A stretch of DNA of 64,000 nucleotides from CALFER01 sp964472395 (GTDB lineage: Bacteria > CSSED10-310 > CALFER01). Positions 9,293 to 17,035 of the stretch are shown here, piece after piece. The stretch spans positions 54,328-118,327 of the forward strand of contig CAYYMM010000002.1 of assembly GCA_964472395.1 (NCBI GenBank), in the 5' to 3' direction. Within the stretch, counting starts at the first letter, position 1; every line of letters begins with the position of its first letter. A model generated the notes under the pieces. The model saw only the letters and a list, made by a program, of their open reading frames with translations. It did not search any database and was not told where the DNA came from. A program made the position numbers and the translations under genes.

Positions 9293-10585
9293 ATGCATAG
9301 TGCGCCGGTTCAGAGCATGCGGGAAGCACATACGCTTCTTGCCGAGATATCCTTTTCTCCGATCGAGTTGAAACGGGGATATGCTGGCCGATATCTCCGA
9401 ATCGATCTCTCTCACAACGCGATCGACATTCTCCCCGTAACCCAGCAGATGAAGGATCTGTGGATCGGGGGCAAAGGCTTCGACCTTTGGCTGACATTCA
9501 AGGAAATCTCTGCCGGAACAAAGTGGGACAGCCCCGAAAACCCGATCTGTTTTTCATCGGGCCCTCTGGGTGGGACCGCTGCGTTTCCGGGTTCAGGCAA
9601 AACACTGGTCACGGCCATCTCGCCGCAGACATTTTCGATGATGGATTGCAACGTCGGCGGATATTTCGGGCCTTTCCTGAAGTTTGCGGGGTTTGATGCT
9701 CTGGTTCTGATCGGGAAGGCGTCCGAGGAAACGATCTGTGTGATCGATTCCAAAAACGGATCGATCCGAATCGAGACCGCGCCGATGGAAAGCATCGATT
9801 CGCATGTCGTGGCGGAAGAATTGACGGAGATGTATGCCGATGATGAGATGGATAAGCGGAACATCGCGGTGGTGTCCGCGGGCCGGGCTGCCTCGCACGC
9901 GAGGATCGGCTGTCTGAACTTTTCGTTCTATGACTGGCGACGCCGGCTTCCCCGGTTCAAGCAGGCCGGGCGCGGCGGCATCGGCCGGGTTTTCCGCGAT
10001 AAAAAACTGAAAGCGCTCGTGCTGAAAAGCCGCCGGATGCAACCGGAATGGACCATTGAAAAAGGCCCCATTCAATATCCCGTCATCGATTCCCCATGTG
10101 TCTCGTGTTCATCCGGAAATGAAACAACTGCCGTCCAGCGGATCGCAGCAGCATACGGATGCAATCCGGATTACGTGAACGAAATGCTCCAGGATATTCA
10201 GGACGAGATGCGGTACATCTCGAAAAGCGCGATCACCGAATTGGGGCGCCTGACCGGAATCCCCCGATCCTATCTGTTCCACATCGCGACATCGTCGGGG
10301 TACTTCAGTCTGACTCCGAAAGGGAAGCATGAGATCAAGGTTTGCATGGGGAATGCCTGCAAGGCCAGGGGATCCGAGAACGTGCTTGAGGCTTTCGAGC
10401 GCGAACTCGGTATTCGACGCGGGGAGACCACTTCCGATCTGCTGTTCAGCATCGAAGGCGTCCCGTGTCTCGGCTGCTGCAATCTCGCCCCCGCCGTCCG
10501 TATCGGGCACGATCTCCACGGAGGGGTCCAGCAGGCGGCTGTCGGCAAACTCCTCAAAAAATATCGCGATGGAGGTCAGGTATGA
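9293..10585 (+). CDS. AOR N-terminal domain fused to NuoE-like subunit
   Basis: This 430-residue fusion has residues ~22-245 resembling the N-terminal domain of tungsten aldehyde:ferredoxin oxidoreductases (AFOR_N type), which contributes much of the bis-pterin pocket: Gly-Tyr-Ala-Gly-Arg-Tyr-Leu-Arg-Ile-Asp-Leu, then Gly-Gly-Lys-Gly, and a Gly-Arg-Gly-Gly-Ile-Gly-Arg-Val motif. From ~270 to the end it is a NuoE/24-kDa-type thioredoxin-fold ferredoxin with the four-Cys [2Fe-2S] pattern, Cys-Met-Gly-Asn-Ala-Cys then Cys-Leu-Gly-Cys-Cys. The AOR catalytic C-domains are missing here and sit two genes downstream. Start by AGGAGG; the stop overlaps the next start (ATGA). Likely cytoplasmic subunit of a soluble oxidoreductase. 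Confidence 0.88.
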   Translation: MHSAPVQSMREAHTLLAEISFSPIELKRGYAGRYLRIDLSHNAIDILPVTQQMKDLWIGGKGFDLWLTFKEISAGTKWDSPENPICFSSGPLGGTAAFPGSGKTLVTAISPQTFSMMDCNVGGYFGPFLKFAGFDALVLIGKASEETICVIDSKNGSIRIETAPMESIDSHVVAEELTEMYADDEMDKRNIAVVSAGRAASHARIGCLNFSFYDWRRRLPRFKQAGRGGIGRVFRDKKLKALVLKSRRMQPEWTIEKGPIQYPVIDSPCVSCSSGNETTAVQRIAAAYGCNPDYVNEMLQDIQDEMRYISKSAITELGRLTGIPRSYLFHIATSSGYFSLTPKGKHEIKVCMGNACKARGSENVLEAFERELGIRRGETTSDLLFSIEGVPCLGCCNLAPAVRIGHDLHGGVQQAAVGKLLKKYRDGGQV

Positions 10586-12432
10586 ATCAGCCCAATTCCA
10601 GCACGACGGAAACCAATCAGGTAATCAGCCAGCCCCGGGATTTTCGCGGAGAGTTACTGATCTGTTCGGGTTCGGGCTGCTCGGCCAATGCTTCGGACGA
10701 AATCCGCAAGGAACTCGTTCGCCTGCTATCTGAAAACAACCTCTCGAGCGCTTACAGGATCAGCATCACAGGCTGTCATGGATTCTGCGCCGCAGGGCCG
10801 ATCATGATCGTTCAGCCGGAGGGGATCTTCTACCAGAAACTCACGATCAAAGTCCTCGATCGGATCGTCAGGGAGCACCTGGTCGAGGGAAAACCGGTGG
10901 AAACACTGCTGTTCAGGCATACCGTCGGAACGATCCCGAAACGCGAGGATATTCCCTTCTTCAGCGGACAGGTGCTGATCTCACAGAGAAACAAAGGACT
11001 GATCGATCCGGAATCCATCGATTCCTACATCGGCCGCGACGGATATCTCGCATTCACCCGGACACTCCGGAACCGACAGCCGGAGGAGGTGATCCAGTCC
11101 ATCATCGATTCGGGATTACGAGGCCGCGGCGGCGGTGGATTCCCGACAGGACTCAAATGGCGTGCCTGTCGCGATGCGGCGGTTTCGTCGGGGCTCTCCC
11201 CCATCATTGTATGCAATGCGGATCACGGCATGATGCAGCTCGAATCCGACCCGCATTCCGTCATCGAGGGCATGCTGATCGGCGCGTTCGCAATCGGTGC
11301 GTCCGAAGGCATCATCTACCTTCGGAACACCTACCATCTCGCGCGGAAACGCCTCGAAATCGCACTCGCACAGGCCACGGAAAAAGGGTTCCTGGGAACC
11401 CGGATCGCACAGAGTGGAATGTCGTTCACCATCCGGATCCACCGGGGCGCCGGAGCGTTTATCGGTGGCGAGTCCTCGTCGGTCATCGCGTCGATTTCGG
11501 GATCGATCCCCGAACCGCACGCCAAGACGATCCGAAATGCTGTGAAAGGTGTTCACGGGCGTCCGACCGTCGTGAACAACGTCGAGACATGGGCGACGGT
11601 GCCGGTGATCATGCACAAGGGAGCGGACTGGTTCGCGGCCATCGGCACGGGAATCCGGAAGGGTGAACCCCTGAGCGGATCGTCAGGAACAAAGGTGTTT
11701 TCGCTGATCGGAGACATCACGTATCCCGGTCAGATCGAAATCCCGCTCGGGACATCGCTCGGTGATGTCATTACCCGTTTCGGCGGAGGCGTTCCAAGGC
11801 AGATTCCCCTGAAAGCCGTACAGATCGGCGGACCGACCGGCGGATACATCCCGACCTCCCGTCTCGACCTGAAACTCGATTTCGATTCGCTGAAGGCAGC
11901 CGGCACGATTCTCGGATCCGGCGAACTCATTGTCCTGAGTGAAAAGAAGTGTATCGCGGATTCTCTGAAAAACACGATCGAGTTTCTCGCCGACGAATCC
12001 TGCGGCCAGTGTACGCCCTGTCGCGAGGGTTTGAATGTTGCACGGAGTATTCTCCGCCGGATCACGGAAGGCAACGCCACGACGGATGATCTCGATGGTC
12101 TGCGCGAACTGGCTCTGACGATGCGAGAGACGAGCATGTGTCAGTTCGGTGTGACGGCCGCCAATCCGATCCTCACCGCGCTCGACTCGTTCCTGCCCGA
12201 ACTGCGTGCTCATATCGATCAGAAGAGATGCCCCGCGCGAGTCTGCAAGTCGCTGATCCGCTATGAAATCAATGCTGAGCGTTGTACGGGGTGCACGATG
12301 TGTGCGCGCGCCTGTCCGGTATCGGTCATTTCGGGTGAACGGAAAAAACCCCACCGGATCGATTCAACGCGTTGCATTCGATGTGGAACCTGTTTTGAAG
12401 TGTGCAAGTTCGACGCAGTGGAGGTGAAATAG
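10582..12432 (+). CDS. NuoF/HydB-like flavoprotein with extra ferredoxins
   Basis: This 616-residue protein is related to NuoF and to the HydB-type subunits of electron-bifurcating enzymes. An N-terminal thioredoxin-like [2Fe-2S] domain (CSGSGC then CHGFC) is followed by the FMN-binding core (Gly-Leu-Arg-Gly-Arg-Gly-Gly-Gly-Gly-Phe), a Gly-Gln-Cys-Thr-Pro-Cys-Arg-Glu-Gly [4Fe-4S] site, and a C-terminal 2[4Fe-4S] ferredoxin (Cys-x2-Cys-x2-Cys-x3-Cys-Pro, twice). The conserved loop of NAD-using homologues, normally of the form NADExxPGxxxDR, is shortened and replaced by Asn212-Ala-Asp-His-Gly-Met-Met-Gln-Leu-Glu-Ser, and Gly-Glu-Glu-Thr is Gly-Glu-Ser-Ser. NAD(H) use is therefore uncertain. Start ATG 10582 has GGAGG at 10571-10575. 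Confidence 0.92.
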   Translation: MNQPNSSTTETNQVISQPRDFRGELLICSGSGCSANASDEIRKELVRLLSENNLSSAYRISITGCHGFCAAGPIMIVQPEGIFYQKLTIKVLDRIVREHLVEGKPVETLLFRHTVGTIPKREDIPFFSGQVLISQRNKGLIDPESIDSYIGRDGYLAFTRTLRNRQPEEVIQSIIDSGLRGRGGGGFPTGLKWRACRDAAVSSGLSPIIVCNADHGMMQLESDPHSVIEGMLIGAFAIGASEGIIYLRNTYHLARKRLEIALAQATEKGFLGTRIAQSGMSFTIRIHRGAGAFIGGESSSVIASISGSIPEPHAKTIRNAVKGVHGRPTVVNNVETWATVPVIMHKGADWFAAIGTGIRKGEPLSGSSGTKVFSLIGDITYPGQIEIPLGTSLGDVITRFGGGVPRQIPLKAVQIGGPTGGYIPTSRLDLKLDFDSLKAAGTILGSGELIVLSEKKCIADSLKNTIEFLADESCGQCTPCREGLNVARSILRRITEGNATTDDLDGLRELALTMRETSMCQFGVTAANPILTALDSFLPELRAHIDQKRCPARVCKSLIRYEINAERCTGCTMCARACPVSVISGERKKPHRIDSTRCIRCGTCFEVCKFDAVEVK

Positions 12433-12434
12433 CC

Positions 12435-14423
12435 ATGGCCGAAAAAATCACGATCCGAATCAATGGAAACGCGATCAAAGCGACACGGGGAGCGAACCTG
12501 CTCAAGGTGCTCCAGGAGAACGGCTACGACATCCCCACCCTGTGCGCTCACAAGGATCTCTCACCGGGCGGGACCTGCAGGATGTGCCTGGTCGAACTGG
12601 AATCGAGCGGAGTTCGATCCCTGGTGACATCGTGCAACTGTACCGTTGATGCCGACATCGATGTTTTTACGGAATCCGAGCCGGTTATCCGGAACCGAAA
12701 ACGGCTCGCCGAACTGTATCTCGGTCGTTTCCCGAACGTCCCCGTCATCCGGGAACTCGCCGCGCGGTGTGGCGTGGCTTCCTCACGTTTCAGTTCGCCG
12801 GTGACCGATCCGAATCCGCGTGCCTGCATCCTGTGCGGGCGCTGCGTCCGGGCCTGCAAGGAATTCGTGATCGAACGGATCCTCGATTTTGCAGGAAAAG
12901 GGATCAACCGGCATGTCGCGATGCCCTTCAATGAAATGGACGAGCACTGCGTGGGTTGCTCATCGTGCGCTTACGTCTGTCCGACCGGCGCCATACGAAT
13001 CGTCGACGATCTGAATCAGCCTGTGAATCCGCAACTCATCCGTGATCACGGGATGAAGGTGAACGCCGAGATGGCAACACTCGATAAGGCGCAGAACCGG
13101 ATGCGGGAAGTGGGGACGGCCAACATCGTCGAAGTCATGGACAAGTATGAACTGCTGCCTGTCATGAATTACCGATTCGGATCTCACCCCGATACCCCGA
13201 AGATCGACTCGAAAGTCCTGAAAAGCCGATACTTCACGCAGGAAATGGCCGATGGCTGCTGGCGGGGTTGCTCGATGGCCTGCGCTAAAGCCGTCGATAA
13301 CTACACGCTTCGGACCGGACCTTATAAAGGCCAGAAGGTCTGCGTGGATGGTCCCGAATATGAGACATCCGGCGGAGGCGCCAACATGGGATGTTTCGAT
13401 CCGGATTTCATCGTCGAATACAATTTCTACTGCGATACGTATGGCATCGACACGATCAGTTTCGCCACGACGATGGGTTTCGTGATGGAGGCTTTCGAGG
13501 CGGGGCAGATCACGGAACACCACACGGGTGGATTGAAACTCAATTTCGGAGCTGTCGACGATGCGCTCGAAGTCCTGCATCAGATGGCGCGAGGTAAGGG
13601 ATTCGGCGTGGATGTCGGCCAGGGAATCCGGTGGCTCAAAGAGAAATGGGTGCGCGAGTACGGCGCGGACCGGCAGTTCCTGCAGGATATCGGCATGGAA
13701 TGCAAAGGACTGGAGGTCTCCGAGTATCTACCGAAGGAATCACTGGCCCAGCAGGCCGGATACGGACTTGCGATCAAGGGACCGCAACACGATGAAGCCT
13801 GGCTCATCTTCATGGACATGGTCAACAACCAGATTCCCACATTTGAGGACAAGGCTGAAGCCCTGTACTACTTCCCCCTTTTCCGGACATGGTTCGGCCT
13901 CATGGGATTGTGCAAGATCATCTGGAACGATGTCGTTCCGGCCAACAACAAATTCGAAAAAGAAGCTGCCAAGATCCCCGATCATGTGAACAACTATTTC
14001 AAATACTGGGAAGGGATGACCGGAATTCCTCTGAATGAGGAAAGCATGCTGCTGCAATCCGCTCGCGTTTATAACCTGCAACGTGTCATGAGTGTTCTGT
14101 TGGGGTACGGGACTCGCGAGTATGATCGAATGCCGTATCGCGGCATGGGCCCCGTCACACCTCCCGAGTATGAATGGCGCAAGGACTATTTCGACAAACA
14201 ACTCAGGGATATTCTCGGAGTCGACCCCGAGGGCAAGTCGACGGAGGAGAAGATCCGGATATTGCGGGCACACCGTGAAGACCAGTATGAGAAAGTCACG
14301 GATGTCGTCTATCGGAGGCGCGGATGGACGAAGAACGGCGTTCCGAAATTGAGCCGCCTCAAAGAACTCGGAATCGATCTGCCGGAAATCGTGGCCATCG
14401 TCAAGGATCGACAGGACGACTGA
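12435..14423 (+). CDS. NuoG-like ferredoxin fused to AOR C-terminal domains
   Basis: This 662-residue protein begins two bases after the NuoF-like gene. Residues 1-~85 are a plant-type [2Fe-2S] ferredoxin (Cys-x11-Cys-x2-Cys-x13-Cys). Residues ~130-200 hold two [4Fe-4S] sites (CILCGRCVRAC and CVGCSSCAYVC), as in NuoG/HydA N-termini but without the His-ligated cluster motif. From ~255 the sequence becomes the catalytic C-terminal domains of AOR. Cys275, Cys279, Cys283 and Cys493 match the four ligands of the AOR [4Fe-4S] cluster, although the first spacing is Cys-x3-Cys rather than Cys-x2-Cys. The AOR N-domain is supplied by the protein encoded at 9293-10585, so the tungsto/molybdopterin site must form between two polypeptides. 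Confidence 0.9.
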   Translation: MAEKITIRINGNAIKATRGANLLKVLQENGYDIPTLCAHKDLSPGGTCRMCLVELESSGVRSLVTSCNCTVDADIDVFTESEPVIRNRKRLAELYLGRFPNVPVIRELAARCGVASSRFSSPVTDPNPRACILCGRCVRACKEFVIERILDFAGKGINRHVAMPFNEMDEHCVGCSSCAYVCPTGAIRIVDDLNQPVNPQLIRDHGMKVNAEMATLDKAQNRMREVGTANIVEVMDKYELLPVMNYRFGSHPDTPKIDSKVLKSRYFTQEMADGCWRGCSMACAKAVDNYTLRTGPYKGQKVCVDGPEYETSGGGANMGCFDPDFIVEYNFYCDTYGIDTISFATTMGFVMEAFEAGQITEHHTGGLKLNFGAVDDALEVLHQMARGKGFGVDVGQGIRWLKEKWVREYGADRQFLQDIGMECKGLEVSEYLPKESLAQQAGYGLAIKGPQHDEAWLIFMDMVNNQIPTFEDKAEALYYFPLFRTWFGLMGLCKIIWNDVVPANNKFEKEAAKIPDHVNNYFKYWEGMTGIPLNEESMLLQSARVYNLQRVMSVLLGYGTREYDRMPYRGMGPVTPPEYEWRKDYFDKQLRDILGVDPEGKSTEEKIRILRAHREDQYEKVTDVVYRRRGWTKNGVPKLSRLKELGIDLPEIVAIVKDRQDD

Positions 14424-14427
14424 GTGC

Positions 14428-15075
14428 ATGTCGGCGAACGTCGATATCTTTGAGCGAAACGTACCGGATCAGACGAACGCGTTGCGGGAAGCGACCGTCG
14501 GCATCGCGGGATGCGGGGGACTGGGATCCAACATCGCCGTATCGCTTGTTCGTGCCGGCATCGGACGCCTCATCCTGGTCGATTTCGACCGGGTCGAACC
14601 CTCGAATCTCAATCGCCAGCACTTCTACCTGTCTGACATCGGGCAACTGAAAGTCGAGGCCTTGAGTCGGCATCTGACCGCTATCAATCCGGATGTCAGA
14701 ATTCATTCGCATCCTGAACGGCTCGATGCGGAACGGACACCGATTGTGTTCCGGGAAGCGGATTTATTGATAGAGGCTTTCGATCGGGCCGAGAGCAAGA
14801 AGTGGTTGATCGAGGCCTGGTGCGCAGCCTATCCGGACCGACCGATCATCTGTGGAAACGGCTTGTCTGGCGCTGGTGACACCGAATCGCTTCGTGTACT
14901 GAAAATGGGTAACATCACCATGTGCGGTGATGGACGAACGGACATGGCAATCGGATTGAGCGCGCCGAGAGTGGCGATCGTTGCGGCCATGCAGGCAAAC
15001 GAAGCCGTTGCGTACTTCTTGAAATGCCATGCGGCGTGCAGGGCTGCGTCCGAAAGGGAGCGGGAGGGTCGATGA
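14428..15075 (+). CDS. ThiF/MoeB-family sulfur-carrier adenylyltransferase
   Basis: This 215-residue E1-like enzyme has the nucleotide-binding Gly-x-Gly-Gly-Leu-Gly-Ser-Asn at residues ~30-37, Asp-Phe-Asp-x-Val-x-x-Ser-Asn-Leu-Asn-Arg-Gln around 52-64, and no zinc CxxC pairs. It resembles the short ThiF family-2 proteins that adenylate the C-terminal glycine of ThiS/MoaD-type sulfur carriers. Its gene overlaps the carrier gene by four bases. In AOR operons such pairs supply dithiolene sulfur for the tungsto/molybdopterin cofactor, so a role here in cofactor assembly rather than thiamine synthesis is inferred from context. Confidence 0.85.
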   Translation: MSANVDIFERNVPDQTNALREATVGIAGCGGLGSNIAVSLVRAGIGRLILVDFDRVEPSNLNRQHFYLSDIGQLKVEALSRHLTAINPDVRIHSHPERLDAERTPIVFREADLLIEAFDRAESKKWLIEAWCAAYPDRPIICGNGLSGAGDTESLRVLKMGNITMCGDGRTDMAIGLSAPRVAIVAAMQANEAVAYFLKCHAACRAASEREREGR

Positions 15076-15269
15076 TCCGAGTCAATGGAGAATTATTGGA
15101 GTGGACGGAGGGTATGACCGTTCAAGACATGTTGAATAAAAAAGGTTACGACTTTGCGTTGATCATCGTCACGATCAATGACCGGCTGATACCCGACGAT
15201 GAGTATGAGGAAACCCAGATACCGGATCAGGCCGATGTCAAAGCCCTGCACATTCACCACGGTGGTTGA
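15072..15269 (+). CDS. ThiS/MoaD-like sulfur carrier
   Basis: This 65-residue beta-grasp protein ends in Gly-Gly, the tail that is adenylated and thiocarboxylated. Start ATG 15072 has a GGGAGGG site and lies inside the stop of the ThiF-like gene. ThiS-like features are the short length and the Val-Asn-Gly-Glu-x-x-x-Trp-x-x-Gly-Met-Thr start. It is the last gene of the AOR operon and probably donates sulfur for pterin dithiolene formation, though a thiamine role cannot be excluded. Confidence 0.88.
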   Translation: MIRVNGELLEWTEGMTVQDMLNKKGYDFALIIVTINDRLIPDDEYEETQIPDQADVKALHIHHGG

Positions 15270-15287
15270 ATTCGAGGGACACCTTAC

Positions 15288-16586
15288 TTAAACCCGTGGG
15301 ATCCGGTTGATTTCCTCCAGCAGTTCAAATGGTGTGGCGAATCGTTCTTCCGGTCGTCGTCGCGTCAGTTTGTTGATCATCGTGCAGAACACGGGCGACA
15401 GATTCCGGTTGAGGGTGGGATCCAGAATCGCCTCGTCCCCGTCAAGTCTCGCGAGGATCGACGCGTACGGAGATTCACGTTCATAAGGGTTTGTGCCGGT
15501 CACCGCGTGATGGATGGTAAGCCCCAGCGAGTACAGGTCTGCTCGGATATCAATCGGGCGGGCATCCAGAACCTGTTCCGGCGCAAGATACCCCGGCGTA
15601 CCGACGACATGGCCGATCGTCGTAGCCGTGCGATCGATCATGCGTCTCGATATCCCGAGATCCCCTAATTTGGCCTGCCATGAATCCGTCACGAAGATAT
15701 TGCCAGGTTTGACATCCCGATGCAGCACCTGATGATCGTGCAAGTGATTCAGGGCCCGGGCGATGCATTCGATCAACGACATCGCCTCCGATTCCTTCAA
15801 CCAGATCCCTGACCTTATGATGGCCTGCAGTGTTCTTCCAGGGACGTACTCCATGATCTGATAAATAAAATCGGGTGTGCGTTTTATTTCGAGAATCTGA
15901 ACGAGACATGGGTGAGGAGGCAGTTCCAATCCAATGAGTGCGCCGCGGAAAAAACGCTGCAGATCGCGTACATTCCCCAGTTGAGACGGTTTGATGACTT
16001 TGACGGCGACCGATTCGTTCGTCGCCTTGTTCAAAGCTCGAAACACGGCGCCGGTGGCTCCCGATCCGATTTTTTCGACCATCGTGTACGCCGGTAGAAA
16101 TGCATCCGCGGTTTTTCCGTCCGGAGTATCCGAAGACGTCATGGGATGCGTCGACTCGGAAGCCGTCGATTCCGCATGACGGATGTGCACTTTGATCTTC
16201 GCCCTGAGGATCGATTCGGGAACCGGTTTATGCAGATAGTCATCCGCGCCGGAATCGTATGCCCTCAGGATCGAATTCTCACTGGAATCGCTCGAGTAGA
16301 AAAGCACCGGTACATCAAACTGATGATGCAATTTAATCACTGCACAGGTTTCGTAACCGTCGTGACCTTTCAATTGATCGGAGATGATGATCAGGCTGGG
16401 TGATTCCCGTTGGGTTAGTCGGACCAGGCGATAACTGTCGGGAGTGGTGATGACGTGATAACCCGAATTTCTGAGATATGAGGCGGTCAGGCTGAGATCT
16501 GCAAGATTGGAATCGCCGATGAGAATGACCGGTATCGACCGGGTCTTCGGATCTGTCTGATTATCGATCTGATGACGTTCCTCCAC
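15288..16586 (-). CDS. Receiver domain-Ser/Thr kinase fusion
   Basis: This 432-residue protein has a response-regulator receiver at residues ~18-138, with the phospho-acceptor Asp in Ile-Ile-Ile-Ser-Asp and Lys-Pro near 118. A PknB-like Ser/Thr kinase follows from ~168: Gly-Ser-Gly-Ala-Thr-Gly-Ala-Val loop, catalytic His-Arg-Asp-Val-Lys-Pro-Gly-Asn, Asp-Leu-Gly in place of Asp-Phe-Gly, and Ala-Pro-Glu-Gln. It links two-component and Hanks-type signalling and is probably soluble, with no membrane segment. The start is GTG 16586 with CGGGAGG upstream. It is convergent with the AOR operon, only 18 bases from its end, and no terminator is visible between them. Confidence 0.9.
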   Translation of the reverse strand: MEERHQIDNQTDPKTRSIPVILIGDSNLADLSLTASYLRNSGYHVITTPDSYRLVRLTQRESPSLIIISDQLKGHDGYETCAVIKLHHQFDVPVLFYSSDSSENSILRAYDSGADDYLHKPVPESILRAKIKVHIRHAESTASESTHPMTSSDTPDGKTADAFLPAYTMVEKIGSGATGAVFRALNKATNESVAVKVIKPSQLGNVRDLQRFFRGALIGLELPPHPCLVQILEIKRTPDFIYQIMEYVPGRTLQAIIRSGIWLKESEAMSLIECIARALNHLHDHQVLHRDVKPGNIFVTDSWQAKLGDLGISRRMIDRTATTIGHVVGTPGYLAPEQVLDARPIDIRADLYSLGLTIHHAVTGTNPYERESPYASILARLDGDEAILDPTLNRNLSPVFCTMINKLTRRRPEERFATPFELLEEINRIPRV

Positions 16587-16702
16587 CTTGGCCTCCCGGA
16601 CGGCTCGAAGGCCGGTCCTCTCTGACGGAAGGAATCATAGAACACATCATGCATGGGAGCAAGCCGGTGTGCTTCGTCGGAAATACGGATTAGAACCGGG
16701 GT

Positions 16703-16739
16703 AAAAAGAGAGCGCCTCCGGAGTATGGCCGAAGGCGCT
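16703..16739 (-). terminator. Strong intrinsic terminator, minus strand
   Basis: Read on the minus strand, 16739-16711 forms an 11-bp stem (one G-U pair) with a 7-nt loop, followed by CTCTTTTT at 16710-16703. No annotated minus-strand gene ends upstream of it. It lies in the 5' region of the receiver-kinase gene, about 40 nt after a putative sigma-54 start site. Confidence 0.8.
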
Positions 16740-16776
16740 GGGAGGAAAGGGTGAGTGGTGGTTAAACTCACACATT
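16703..16776 (-). ncRNA. Candidate small RNA or attenuated leader
   Basis: A transcript started about 12 bases after the -12 element of the putative sigma-54 promoter and stopped at the intrinsic terminator would be about 74 nt. No ORF of significance lies in it. Either it is a free-standing sigma-54-dependent small RNA, or it is a terminated leader of the receiver-kinase gene 117 bases further on. This rests only on signal order and spacing. Confidence 0.4.
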
Positions 16777-16786
16777 AGTTTGATAA

Positions 16787-16802
16787 AGCAATTTCAATGC
16801 CA
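16787..16802 (-). promoter_or_regulatory. Putative sigma-54 (-24/-12) promoter
   Basis: Read on the minus strand the sequence is TGGCATTGAAATTGCT. The GG and GC dinucleotides have exactly the sigma-54 spacing, and it matches TGGCAC-N5-TTGCW except for the C after TGGCA. An NtrC-type activator is encoded at 57082-58506, so sigma-54 regulation exists in this genome. Confidence 0.5.
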
Positions 16803-16957
16803 GTTTTCGATGTCTCGATATAGCTTCTTCCCTGTATGAAAAAATCGCAACATGGGATCCCGCTGGGGAATCCCCTCCTCAAAATAGAATCGCGGTTGGG
16901 AGACTACACCCCAGTATGGGGTTATCCCGGCCAATCGGAGGCACCTGGCGGGTTGAC

Positions 16958-16986
16958 TTGAGAATCGGAAGGGAATGTCCTATGAT
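16958..16986 (+). promoter_or_regulatory. Putative sigma-70 promoter of SHMT operon
   Basis: TTGAGA at 16958-16963 and TATGAT at 16981-16986 are separated by 17 bases, placing the transcript start near 16993 and giving a leader of about 43 nt before ATG 17036. Confidence 0.5.
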
Positions 16987-17035
16987 ATTAGGCCGATCCA
17001 TAACGGAATGGATCCGAACTGCACGGAGGTTCTGC

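Noticed and set aside
16587..17035. A metabolite riboswitch upstream of the SHMT-like gene
   Set aside because: I compared the leader with glycine and tetrahydrofolate riboswitch layouts from memory and saw no match; only a sigma-70 promoter and the minus-strand hairpin are supported.
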